Origin: a virus
Length of the DNA: 54,025 bases
Direction: 5' to 3' (one strand)
IMG/VR virus record: IMGVR_UViG_3300008448_000113
Span: 1-54,025 of that record
Below, in pieces: positions 27,617 to 34,679 of this stretch. The translations under genes were made by a program, and so were the position numbers. The notes under the pieces are model-generated. The model saw only the letters and a list, made by a program, of their open reading frames with translations, ran no database searches and had not been told where the DNA came from. The number at the start of each line of letters is the position of its first letter. Position 1 is the first letter of the stretch.

Positions 27617-29467
27617 ATGCAGTTGGAAGCCAAGATTTTAAGTGATATTACAGTTTTTATGAAGTATGCAAAATATAATCCAGAATTACAAAGACGAGAA
27701 AATTGGAAAGAATTAATTGATAGAAATAAACAAATGCATTTGGAAAAATTTCCAAATCTAACAGATGAAATTGAACAAGCATATCAATATGTCTACGATA
27801 AAAAAATACTTCCTAGCATGCGTTCACTTCAGTTTGCTGGCAAGCCTATTGCTATTAACAATGCTCGGCTTTATAACTGTTGTTTTCTTCCTATTGATCA
27901 TGTTGATGCGTTCTCCGAAGTCATGTTCCTCTTGCTATCAGGAACGGGAGTCGGTTATTCTGTACAACGCCACCATGTAGAACAACTTCCTGAAATTAAT
28001 AAACCAACGAAGTCTCGTCGTTATTTAGTTGGTGACAGTATTGAAGGTTGGGCGGATGCGGTAAAGGTATTAGTTACTGCATATATGAAAGGAAAGGCAT
28101 TACCTGTATATGATTTTAGCGATGTTCGTCCAAAGGGTGCAATGTTACTAACGAGTGGTGGTAAGGCGCCTGGTCCAGAACCACTTAAGGATTGTTTACA
28201 TAATGTTCAAAAAATTCTCGACCGTAAAAACAATGGTGAAAAACTCACCACAATTGAAGTCCACGATATTTTATGTTACATTGCTGACGCTGTTCTTGCT
28301 GGTGGAATTCGACGTTCTGCTATGATTTCGTTGTTCGATATTGACGACGATGATATGTTGACTTGTAAGTTTGGTAATTGGTGGGAAACAGCACCACAAC
28401 GAGGTCGTGCAAATAATTCAGCAGTGATTGTTAGGTCGAAAGTTGAAGAAGAAGTATTTTTTGATTTGTGGAAGAAGATTGAAAAGAGTGGTTCTGGTGA
28501 ACCTGGTTTCTTCTTCACAAATGATAAGGATTGGGGAATGAATCCTTGTGCAGAAATTTCACTTCGTCCATTCCAATTCTGTAACTTGACTACTATTAAT
28601 GCAGGTAATGTAGAAACACAAGATGACTTAAATGCTCGTGCAAAAGCAGCAGCATTTATTGGAACACTACAAGCAAGTTATACAAACTTTCACTACTTAC
28701 GAGATATATGGAAAAAGACCACGGAGAAGGAAGCACTCGTCGGCGTGAGTATGACGGGCATTGCTTCGGGTGCGGTATTGTCCTTGGATCTCAAGGCAGC
28801 GGCAAGTGTGGTAAAGGACGAGAATGCACGGGTTGCTGCCCTGATTGGAACGAATCCTGCCGCACGTTCTACTACAGTGAAGCCGGAGGGTACTTCGTCA
28901 TTGGTTCTCGGCACATCATCTGGCATTCATGCATGGCATAACGAGCATTACATTCGTCGTATTCGTGTCGGTAAGAATGAAAGTATCTATTCGTATTTGA
29001 AGATTAATCATCCAGAATTGTTGGAAGATGAATTCTTTAAACCAAATCTCCAAGCAGTTATCGGTGTTCCACAACGTGCGCCGGAAGGTTCTGTAACACG
29101 AAAAGAGTCTGCGTTAGACTTGTTGAAGCGTGTATCGAAGGTTTGGAAAGAATGGGTGAAACCAGGACATCGTAAGGGTGCCAATAAGAACAATGTGTCT
29201 GTAACGGTATCCATTAAGGATGGTGAATGGCAAGAAGTCGGTGAATGGATGTGGAATAATCGTGAAAACTTCACGGCACTATCCGTACTACCATTTAGTG
29301 ACCACTCGTACATCCAGGCACCATTCGAAGATATCACCAAAGAACAATATGATGAAATGGTAACTCATATACACGATATTAATTTGGATGATGTTATTGA
29401 ATTGGGTGATGATACCAATTTACAGGGTGAAGTAGCATGCGCAGCAGGAGCATGTGAAGTCGTATGA
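27617..29467 (+). CDS. nrdJ: Adenosylcobalamin-dependent (class II) ribonucleotide reductase
   Basis: This is a 616-residue protein. It has PSMRSLQFAG, NNARLYNCCF, NPCAEISLRPFQFCNLTTIN, and the STTVKPEGTSSLVLGTSSGIHAW region, all class II reductase landmarks. The C-terminus ends in a CAAGAC Cys pair that would be re-reduced by thioredoxin. No small-subunit gene is nearby, consistent with a monomeric B12-dependent triphosphate reductase. A thioredoxin-like gene lies about 1.5 kb downstream. It would supply dNTPs and depends on cobalamin available in the host. It overlaps the glycosyltransferase gene by ATGA. Confidence 0.85.
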   Translation: MQLEAKILSDITVFMKYAKYNPELQRRENWKELIDRNKQMHLEKFPNLTDEIEQAYQYVYDKKILPSMRSLQFAGKPIAINNARLYNCCFLPIDHVDAFSEVMFLLLSGTGVGYSVQRHHVEQLPEINKPTKSRRYLVGDSIEGWADAVKVLVTAYMKGKALPVYDFSDVRPKGAMLLTSGGKAPGPEPLKDCLHNVQKILDRKNNGEKLTTIEVHDILCYIADAVLAGGIRRSAMISLFDIDDDDMLTCKFGNWWETAPQRGRANNSAVIVRSKVEEEVFFDLWKKIEKSGSGEPGFFFTNDKDWGMNPCAEISLRPFQFCNLTTINAGNVETQDDLNARAKAAAFIGTLQASYTNFHYLRDIWKKTTEKEALVGVSMTGIASGAVLSLDLKAAASVVKDENARVAALIGTNPAARSTTVKPEGTSSLVLGTSSGIHAWHNEHYIRRIRVGKNESIYSYLKINHPELLEDEFFKPNLQAVIGVPQRAPEGSVTRKESALDLLKRVSKVWKEWVKPGHRKGANKNNVSVTVSIKDGEWQEVGEWMWNNRENFTALSVLPFSDHSYIQAPFEDITKEQYDEMVTHIHDINLDDVIELGDDTNLQGEVACAAGACEVV

Positions 29468-30177
29468 AATTAAAAGATTTGGTCACCATTGTTATTCCTT
29501 GTAAAAACGAAGAAAAATACATCGGACACTTGTTGGCAGATTTATTTCTTTCGTGGGAAATTGGGGGAGTGCGAATTATCATCGCCGACGCTAACTCCAC
29601 TGACAATACAAGAAATATTATCAATGATTGGTCACATGGACTGAACATTGAGATAATCGAAGGGGGTACAGTTTCCGAAGGAAGAAACAATGGTGCCAAA
29701 TTAGTTACAACTCCTTATATCCTTTTCCTAGACGCCGATGTTCGTTTTTTCAACAATTATGCTGTGTTTGATGCTGTCCAAAGTATCCACAAAGAACAAT
29801 TAGATTTAATAACTTGTAGTCCAAAAAATTATGGAACTGAGTGGCAAGCTTCATTATTGTTCTATTTGTTTGGTTTATTCAATAAAATATTCACAAAATT
29901 TACACCATTTGCAATCGGCGCATTTTTCTTAACACGCCGTAGTACATTTGAAAAGTTTGGTGGATTTCCTAACAAATATGATACATCCGAAGATTATATA
30001 CTTAGTAAACAATATAATTCGAAAAAATTTAAAATTATGAATCACTATTTCGGTCAAGATGAACGCCGATTTAAAAAGTTAGGTTATTTTGGAATGATAC
30101 GGTATATGACAATAAACTTCTTCAACCGAAATAACCTAGCACATTTTGAAAAAGCTAAGGTTAACTACTGGAACTAA
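29464..30177 (+). CDS. Family 2 glycosyltransferase
   Basis: This is a 237-residue GT-A protein. It starts with VTIVIPCKNEEKYI, has IIIADANSTDNT, then SEGRNNGAK and FLDADVRF (the DxD equivalent). A hydrophobic stretch near residues 135-165 may contact the membrane. ATG overlaps the reductase stop. The acceptor is unknown; it could decorate host surface glycans, a virion protein or DNA. It is adjacent to an LpxH-like phosphoesterase. Confidence 0.8.
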   Translation: MKLKDLVTIVIPCKNEEKYIGHLLADLFLSWEIGGVRIIIADANSTDNTRNIINDWSHGLNIEIIEGGTVSEGRNNGAKLVTTPYILFLDADVRFFNNYAVFDAVQSIHKEQLDLITCSPKNYGTEWQASLLFYLFGLFNKIFTKFTPFAIGAFFLTRRSTFEKFGGFPNKYDTSEDYILSKQYNSKKFKIMNHYFGQDERRFKKLGYFGMIRYMTINFFNRNNLAHFEKAKVNYWN

Positions 30178-30179
30178 CT

Positions 30180-30920
30180 ATGACACGATATAAGGCAATA
30201 ATTGTATCTGATGTACATTTGGGAACAGACGACAGTAAAGCTATGGAGTTCTTAGATTTTTTAAACAATCACCACACAGACATTCTAATTATCAATGGTG
30301 ACTTTGTAGATGGATGGGCTATTGCCAGAGGAAATAAGTGGCGTTCCAAACATACAAAGGTTATTTCGAAAGTATTAGATATTTCTCGTAAGATTCCTGT
30401 AATATGGATTCGTGGAAATCATGATGAATTTCTCCATGATTTCATGCATATGCATTTAGGAAAATTACAAGTAGAAGAACATTATATTTTGGATTTAGGT
30501 GCAGGAAAGAAATATTTTATTTTCCACGGTGATATTCTAGATGTATTTATTACCAAGTGGAAATGGTTGGCAAAGATTGGTGGTGTAGGATATGGATTGG
30601 CATTGAAGATGAATACGTTGTATAATAAATGGAGAGCGTGGAGAGGATTACCGTACTATTCCATTTCTAAAGATATCAAACGTGGTGTCAAAGCAGCAGT
30701 AAACTACATCACAGATTTTGAAGTTAGTGCTATTAAGTTAGCAGAACAGCATAATTGTGATGGTGTGATTTGTGGTCATATTCATCACGCGGAGAATAGA
30801 CAAATAGCTGGTAAGCATTATCTTAATTCGGGTGATTGGGTAGAAAGTATGACCGCTATTTTAGTAGATCAAAATAATAATATAGAAATTAAAGAGTTTC
30901 ATGTGAGGGATAAAAAATGA
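30180..30920 (+). CDS. Calcineurin-like metallophosphoesterase, LpxH-like
   Basis: This is a 246-residue protein with the full metallophosphoesterase set: VSDVHLG, INGDFVDGW, RGNHDEF, HGD and CGHIHHAE. Overall layout and the HLGTDDSKAMEFLDFL start resemble UDP-2,3-diacylglucosamine hydrolases of lipid A synthesis. Whether it acts on lipid precursors or nucleotides cannot be told from sequence. It follows the glycosyltransferase by two bases and overlaps the thioredoxin gene by four. Confidence 0.8.
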   Translation: MTRYKAIIVSDVHLGTDDSKAMEFLDFLNNHHTDILIINGDFVDGWAIARGNKWRSKHTKVISKVLDISRKIPVIWIRGNHDEFLHDFMHMHLGKLQVEEHYILDLGAGKKYFIFHGDILDVFITKWKWLAKIGGVGYGLALKMNTLYNKWRAWRGLPYYSISKDIKRGVKAAVNYITDFEVSAIKLAEQHNCDGVICGHIHHAENRQIAGKHYLNSGDWVESMTAILVDQNNNIEIKEFHVRDKK

Positions 30921-31183
30921 TTACAGTTAAAAGATTTACCGCACCGTGGTGTGCTCCGTGTCGTATGTTGGGTCCGATGTTTAAGCAAATGGAACAGGAC
31001 ATGCCCGATGTTAAGTTTGAAACTATCGACGTAGATGAATTTCCAGAGCAAGCATCCGAACAAGGTGTTAGGTCTGTACCAACGGTATTGGTGCACAGTA
31101 GTACTACGGATAAGACAATTAGTTTGGTAGGCGCTAATTCCAAAACAGCATATTTAAATGCTATGGAGGCTGTCCAACTATGA
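30917..31183 (+). CDS. Thioredoxin
   Basis: This is an 88-residue thioredoxin-fold protein with the WCAPC active site near residues 11-15 and the cis-Pro segment SVPTV near 54-58. It is shorter than host thioredoxin (~105 residues). It probably reduces the class II ribonucleotide reductase encoded upstream. ATGA overlaps occur at both ends of the gene. Confidence 0.85.
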   Translation: MITVKRFTAPWCAPCRMLGPMFKQMEQDMPDVKFETIDVDEFPEQASEQGVRSVPTVLVHSSTTDKTISLVGANSKTAYLNAMEAVQL

Positions 31184-31599
31184 AGGTAAAAAAGTTAGTT
31201 GAACATGCAGTTATACCTGTAAAAGCACATGCTGGTGATTTGGGCTATGATTTATTCGCATCGGATCAGGTCAGTATCTACGCTGGAGATACAGTATTAA
31301 TTTCTACGGGGATTGCTATCCAGTTCCCAGAGGGATACGGTGGTTTGATTCGTGACCGTTCATCTATAGCAACTAAACGAAAGTTATTTACGGTTGCTGG
31401 TGTTATTGATAACGGGTATACGGGGGAAATTAAAATCGCACTTCATAACTCTACGGAAAACTTCCAAACTATTTATAGGGGTGACAAAATTGCACAGTTG
31501 ATTTTAATTCCAACTGTAAATTTTGATGTAGAGGAAGTCACAGATATTTCATCGAACGATGGGAGGAACGACAGTGGATTCGGTTCAACAGGAAAATGA
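31180..31599 (+). CDS. dut: dUTPase
   Basis: This is a 139-residue trimeric-type dUTPase. Conserved motifs are AGDLGYDLFAS, RDRSSIATK, AGVIDNGYTGE, GDKIAQLIL and a C-terminal GRNDSGFGSTG. It hydrolyses dUTP to dUMP, keeping uracil out of phage DNA and feeding thymidylate synthesis. Its end overlaps the Fe-S carrier gene. Confidence 0.92.
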   Translation: MKVKKLVEHAVIPVKAHAGDLGYDLFASDQVSIYAGDTVLISTGIAIQFPEGYGGLIRDRSSIATKRKLFTVAGVIDNGYTGEIKIALHNSTENFQTIYRGDKIAQLILIPTVNFDVEEVTDISSNDGRNDSGFGSTGK

Positions 31600-31924
31600 A
31601 GTTAGTGTGACACTAACCAGCGCAGCATTACGAGAACTGGAAATGTTTTCTCAAATTGAAAATACACAATATTTCCGAATCTCTGTATTACCTGGTGGGT
31701 GTTCTGGATTCAAATACGATTTTAATATCATCAATAGTCCGGAAGAAGATGACATTGTATTAGAGCAATCTAACGGATTAAAAATTGTAGTAGACCCATT
31801 TTCTAGTTCATATTTGGATGGTACATTGGTACATTATGTCAAGGAAATGACGCGTTCTGGTTTCACATTTCAAAATCCAAACGCCACTGCAAAATGTGGA
31901 TGTGGATCGAGTTTTACGGCATAG
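31574..31924 (+). CDS. A-type iron-sulfur cluster carrier (IscA/ErpA-like)
   Basis: This is a 116-residue protein. VTLTSAALREL, ISVLPGGCSGFKYDF and the C-terminal CGCGSSF contain the three conserved Cys of HesB/IscA proteins. GTG at 31574 is chosen because GGGAGGA lies seven bases upstream; the in-frame ATG at 31559 has no site. It overlaps dut by 26 bases. It could help assemble clusters in phage Fe-S enzymes such as the radical SAM protein, which is inference. Confidence 0.82.
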   Translation: MDSVQQENEVSVTLTSAALRELEMFSQIENTQYFRISVLPGGCSGFKYDFNIINSPEEDDIVLEQSNGLKIVVDPFSSSYLDGTLVHYVKEMTRSGFTFQNPNATAKCGCGSSFTA

Positions 31925-31931
31925 GTGATAT

Positions 31932-32504
31932 ATGAAAACTGGTGAAATGAAATGGGCATTTGCAACACCAATTCTCGAATTTAATTTAAACGAATATCTA
32001 ACACCACAGTTGAGCAAAAGTCTTATAAATATGGGACGTTCTGACAACACATTGGTGGACGGTATACGTGGTACTGAAAATCCAAAAAATTTACCTGAGT
32101 GCAAGCATTTATATAGTGTATTTCAAAAATGTGTAGACGAATATTCCGAGAAAATAGGAATCACTACCAGCGTAATATTTGAAAGTTGGATGAATATATT
32201 ATCCAAAGGTGGATCTGTTGGTGTACACCGACATTACGACAGTGTAATCAGTGCGGCATTTTACCCTTATGTAGAACCTAACAGTGCTCCTCTAATATTT
32301 GTAAGTCCGTTAGAGGGATTTCGTATGATGGACGTAAACGCTTCAAAACCTCACGCAATAGGTACATACACATCCAATGTGTTAAATGTGGAACCAGCTA
32401 CAGGAAAATTAGTTTTGTTTCCGAGTTGGATACAACATTATGTACCACCAAATAAATCAAGTTTACGTGTGACATTAAGTTTTAATACAAGATTTGCTAA
32501 ATGA
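31932..32504 (+). CDS. 2-oxoglutarate/Fe(II) oxygenase-like protein
   Basis: This is a 190-residue protein of the phage 2OG-Fe(II) oxygenase type. The HRHYD segment (near residues 99-103) supplies the His-x-Asp-like ligand pair, and LVLFPSWIQHYV followed by SLRVTLSFN supplies the distal His and the 2OG-binding Arg. Substrate unknown; related phage enzymes are suspected to hydroxylate proteins or nucleobases. It starts seven bases after the Fe-S carrier gene. Confidence 0.75.
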   Translation: MKTGEMKWAFATPILEFNLNEYLTPQLSKSLINMGRSDNTLVDGIRGTENPKNLPECKHLYSVFQKCVDEYSEKIGITTSVIFESWMNILSKGGSVGVHRHYDSVISAAFYPYVEPNSAPLIFVSPLEGFRMMDVNASKPHAIGTYTSNVLNVEPATGKLVLFPSWIQHYVPPNKSSLRVTLSFNTRFAK

Positions 32505-32519
32505 TACTCTTTTTTTCAG

Positions 32520-32897
32520 ATGCCACAGAAGAAAGATAAAAAACAAACAACAAATAAAATTGAGCAAACCGTTTCTAGTATACTAACAAGACTAAATCTT
32601 CCATTCGAAGAACAAGTTGCGGTAGATAAATACACCGTTGACTTTTTAGTGGACAATAAGTATATTGTAGAGTGTTATGGAGATTTTTGGCATTGCAATC
32701 CACAACAATATACATCTTCCTATTTCAATAAAGGTAAAAGGAAAACGGCGGAAGAAATTTGGAAACGAGATAAAGAACGAAAGGAAAAGTTTGAACAACT
32801 TGGGTATAAATTTTTATGTATATGGGAAAGTGATATACGTAAAGACCCAAAAATAGTAAAATCAAAAATTAAACGATATATTAAATTGGATGAATAG
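32520..32897 (+). CDS. Vsr-like / PD-(D/E)XK endonuclease
   Basis: This is a 125-residue protein with YTVDFLVDNKYIVECYGDFWHCNP, a VSR-type catalytic core with the acidic Asp-Val-Glu pattern and WH motif, then KRDKERKEKFEQLGYKFLCIWE as in Vsr and related homing enzymes. No good ribosome binding site lies before the ATG; the 15-base gap is T-rich. It could be a free-standing homing endonuclease or a repair nickase. No intron is visible near it. Confidence 0.75.
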   Translation: MPQKKDKKQTTNKIEQTVSSILTRLNLPFEEQVAVDKYTVDFLVDNKYIVECYGDFWHCNPQQYTSSYFNKGKRKTAEEIWKRDKERKEKFEQLGYKFLCIWESDIRKDPKIVKSKIKRYIKLDE

Positions 32898-32900
32898 GTT

Positions 32901-33338
32901 ATGAGAATATTACTATTTGGTTTACCAGGATCAGGTAAAACAACATTAGCGGAAGAACTTATCAAGTTACTTCCCAACACAGCACATTTAAATGCGGATG
33001 CAGTACGAAAGGCATTCGATGATTGGGATTTCTCACCGGCTGGTCGAGCACGACAGGCACTTCGTATGAGAACAATGGCTGATGATTTATTAAAAAACGA
33101 AAATGTAAATTATGTTGTTGCGGACTTCGTAGCCCCAACCGCAGAACTTCGTGCTATCTATGAACCACAGTTTTCTGTGTGGATGGATACAATTGAAGAA
33201 GGTAGATTTGAAGATACCAATAAGGCATGGCGAGTACCTACCAACAACGAATACAATGATCGTATTACACAATTTAATCCCGTAGAGGAAGAGGCACAAC
33301 GAGTATGCAATTTAATTCAAAAGCACCAACAGGGTTGA
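32901..33338 (+). CDS. Adenylylsulfate kinase-like P-loop kinase
   Basis: This is a 145-residue protein. GLPGSGKTT at residues 7-15 is the P-loop, NADAVRKAFDDWDFS matches the APS-kinase DGDxxR region in a divergent form, and ADFVAPTAELR matches the CysC IAPxxxxR region. It is shorter than CysC (~190-200). It overlaps an adenylyltransferase gene by 34 bases, and a sulfotransferase-like gene follows, which favours a sulfate-activation role. A polynucleotide-kinase-like role is the alternative. Confidence 0.7.
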   Translation: MRILLFGLPGSGKTTLAEELIKLLPNTAHLNADAVRKAFDDWDFSPAGRARQALRMRTMADDLLKNENVNYVVADFVAPTAELRAIYEPQFSVWMDTIEEGRFEDTNKAWRVPTNNEYNDRITQFNPVEEEAQRVCNLIQKHQQG

Positions 33339-33661
33339 TGATTGGTCGGTTTCAACCGTGGCACAAGGGTCACCGTACATTATTTGAGAAGATACTAGAA
33401 AAGGAAGGTCAGGTATGTATCTGTATTCGTGACACACAAGGTACCAGTGAAAAGGATCCTTTGGATGCAAACACGGTAGCTAAACGCATTGACGAAGATT
33501 TAATTACAAGTTACGAAGGAAAGTATCAGATTGTTATGATGCCCAATATTACCGGCGTATATTATGGTCGTGATGTCGGTTATAAAGTTGAACAAATTAA
33601 ATTGGGTGAAGAAATCGAATCTATCAGCGCAACGCAAATTAGAAAAGAATTGGGAATCTAA
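33305..33661 (+). CDS. HxGH nucleotidyltransferase (NMNAT/cytidylyltransferase-like)
   Basis: This is a 118-residue protein. GRFQPWHKGH (residues 14-23) and a C-terminal ISATQIRK are the hallmark motifs of this superfamily, as in NadM and TagD. It is short. The substrate could be NMN, a pantetheine or cytidyl donor, or, given its neighbours, something linked to sulfate activation; ATP sulfurylase shares the HxGH motif but is much larger. ATG lies inside the kinase gene. Confidence 0.75.
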   Translation: MQFNSKAPTGLMIGRFQPWHKGHRTLFEKILEKEGQVCICIRDTQGTSEKDPLDANTVAKRIDEDLITSYEGKYQIVMMPNITGVYYGRDVGYKVEQIKLGEEIESISATQIRKELGI

Positions 33662-34425
33662 TGTATTGTTTACTAAGTTTACCCAGGGCAGGAAGTATTG
33701 CTACGTATTCTTGGATGGTTGAGTCGTTGGGGATTGCATATCCACAATATAAAGAAGTTTCTGATTTAATTTCACAAGAAGCTACTCATCCACGATTAAT
33801 TCAAAAAATAGCAGAAACTTTTGAAGAAATCGATACGAGTAAAAAAATCTATGCTGGTGTAAAGAAAACATACAATGATTTGGAACAAACCCTCATGCCG
33901 TACAATTATTATTATGATTTACGATTGTACGAGACATTAACTAAACTAAAACCTTTACCTGTTGTTAGTTTAAAAGTAGGTAAGAACTATGCTATCATGG
34001 ATAAATTTATTTCTAATTCTGATTACAAGTGTATAGTTCTGACTAGAAAGGATGTCAAAAAACAATTTTTGAGTTTTATTGTATCTACACAAACACAAAC
34101 ATATCATGGAAATCGTGAGGCTATCTTTGAAAAAAGAAAACGATTTGAAAAAATTGAAATACACCCAGCAATGTTTTCTAGATGGTTTGATTGGTCATTA
34201 AAATTACATAGACTCAAATCAATAACAAACCATGTATTTTATTTAGAAGATATAGAAAAGAATCCAAATTTCTTTCTCAATTCGTTGGGGTTACCTAGCA
34301 TAGAAATACACGACAAAGTAATACAAAAAACGAAAGATACGGATTTTATGAAGTACATAAAAAATCCAGATGTGTTTGAAAAAACGTGGAATGAATATTA
34401 TGGAATATACAGAGGAATAATATAA
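33661..34425 (+). CDS. Sulfotransferase-like protein
   Basis: This is a 254-residue protein. The N-terminal LLSLPRAGS (residues 4-12) resembles the 5'-phosphosulfate loop of sulfotransferases, and CIVLTRKDVKKQFLS (about 125-139) resembles the 3'-phosphate-binding Arg-Lys/Ser segment. The middle FSRWFDWSLKLHRL helix and FYLEDI strand also fit the family. It starts at the adenylyltransferase stop (ATG overlap). The acceptor is unknown. The call rests on motifs and on the APS-kinase-like neighbour. Confidence 0.6.
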   Translation: MYCLLSLPRAGSIATYSWMVESLGIAYPQYKEVSDLISQEATHPRLIQKIAETFEEIDTSKKIYAGVKKTYNDLEQTLMPYNYYYDLRLYETLTKLKPLPVVSLKVGKNYAIMDKFISNSDYKCIVLTRKDVKKQFLSFIVSTQTQTYHGNREAIFEKRKRFEKIEIHPAMFSRWFDWSLKLHRLKSITNHVFYLEDIEKNPNFFLNSLGLPSIEIHDKVIQKTKDTDFMKYIKNPDVFEKTWNEYYGIYRGII

Positions 34426-34640
34426 TGGTACATGTAAAACGACATATAGCAAAAACAATTAGTTGGCGAATAATTGGTACAATAGACACAATGATATTAG
34501 CTGGATTAATATCTGGTGATTGGAAAATCGGTGTATCTGTTGGTGGAGCAGAAGTATTAACTAAAATGGTATTATACTTTTTACATGAACGAGTTTGGTA
34601 CAATTGGATTACTTTTGGAGTTGACAAAAAGGCAGACTGA
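34425..34640 (+). CDS. DUF2061 membrane protein
   Basis: This is a 71-residue protein with RHIAKTISWRIIGTIDT at the start, then a hydrophobic segment, and LTKMVLYFLHERVWYNW, the signature of DUF2061. One or two membrane segments are expected. Its function is unknown. Its location next to sulfur-activation-like genes is noted. The polymerase promoter begins within its last codons. Confidence 0.8.
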   Translation: MVHVKRHIAKTISWRIIGTIDTMILAGLISGDWKIGVSVGGAEVLTKMVLYFLHERVWYNWITFGVDKKAD

Positions 34641-34649
34641 TGGTATATT
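34621..34649 (+). promoter_or_regulatory. Promoter of DNA polymerase gene
   Basis: TTGACA (34621-34626), 17-base spacer, TATATT (34644-34649). The -35 box lies inside the DUF2061 coding sequence and the -10 just after its stop. Confidence 0.7.
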
Positions 34650-34652
34650 GAA

Positions 34653-34678
34653 GGAGATTATTTACAGGAGAAATCTCT
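34653..34678 (+). promoter_or_regulatory. Leader hairpin over the polymerase ribosome binding site
   Basis: GAGATT (34654-34659) pairs with AATCTC (34672-34677), with a possible G-T pair outside. The 12-base loop contains AGGAG (34666-34670), the likely Shine-Dalgarno sequence of the GTG-started polymerase gene. T4 gp43 represses itself by binding a hairpin at its own leader; similar autoregulation here is inference. Confidence 0.45.
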
Positions 34679-34679
34679 A

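Noticed and set aside
32508-32522. Polypyrimidine-CAG next to ATG, resembling a eukaryotic splice acceptor
   Set aside because: Context is bacteriophage throughout with intact frames on both sides; chance similarity in a T-rich gap.
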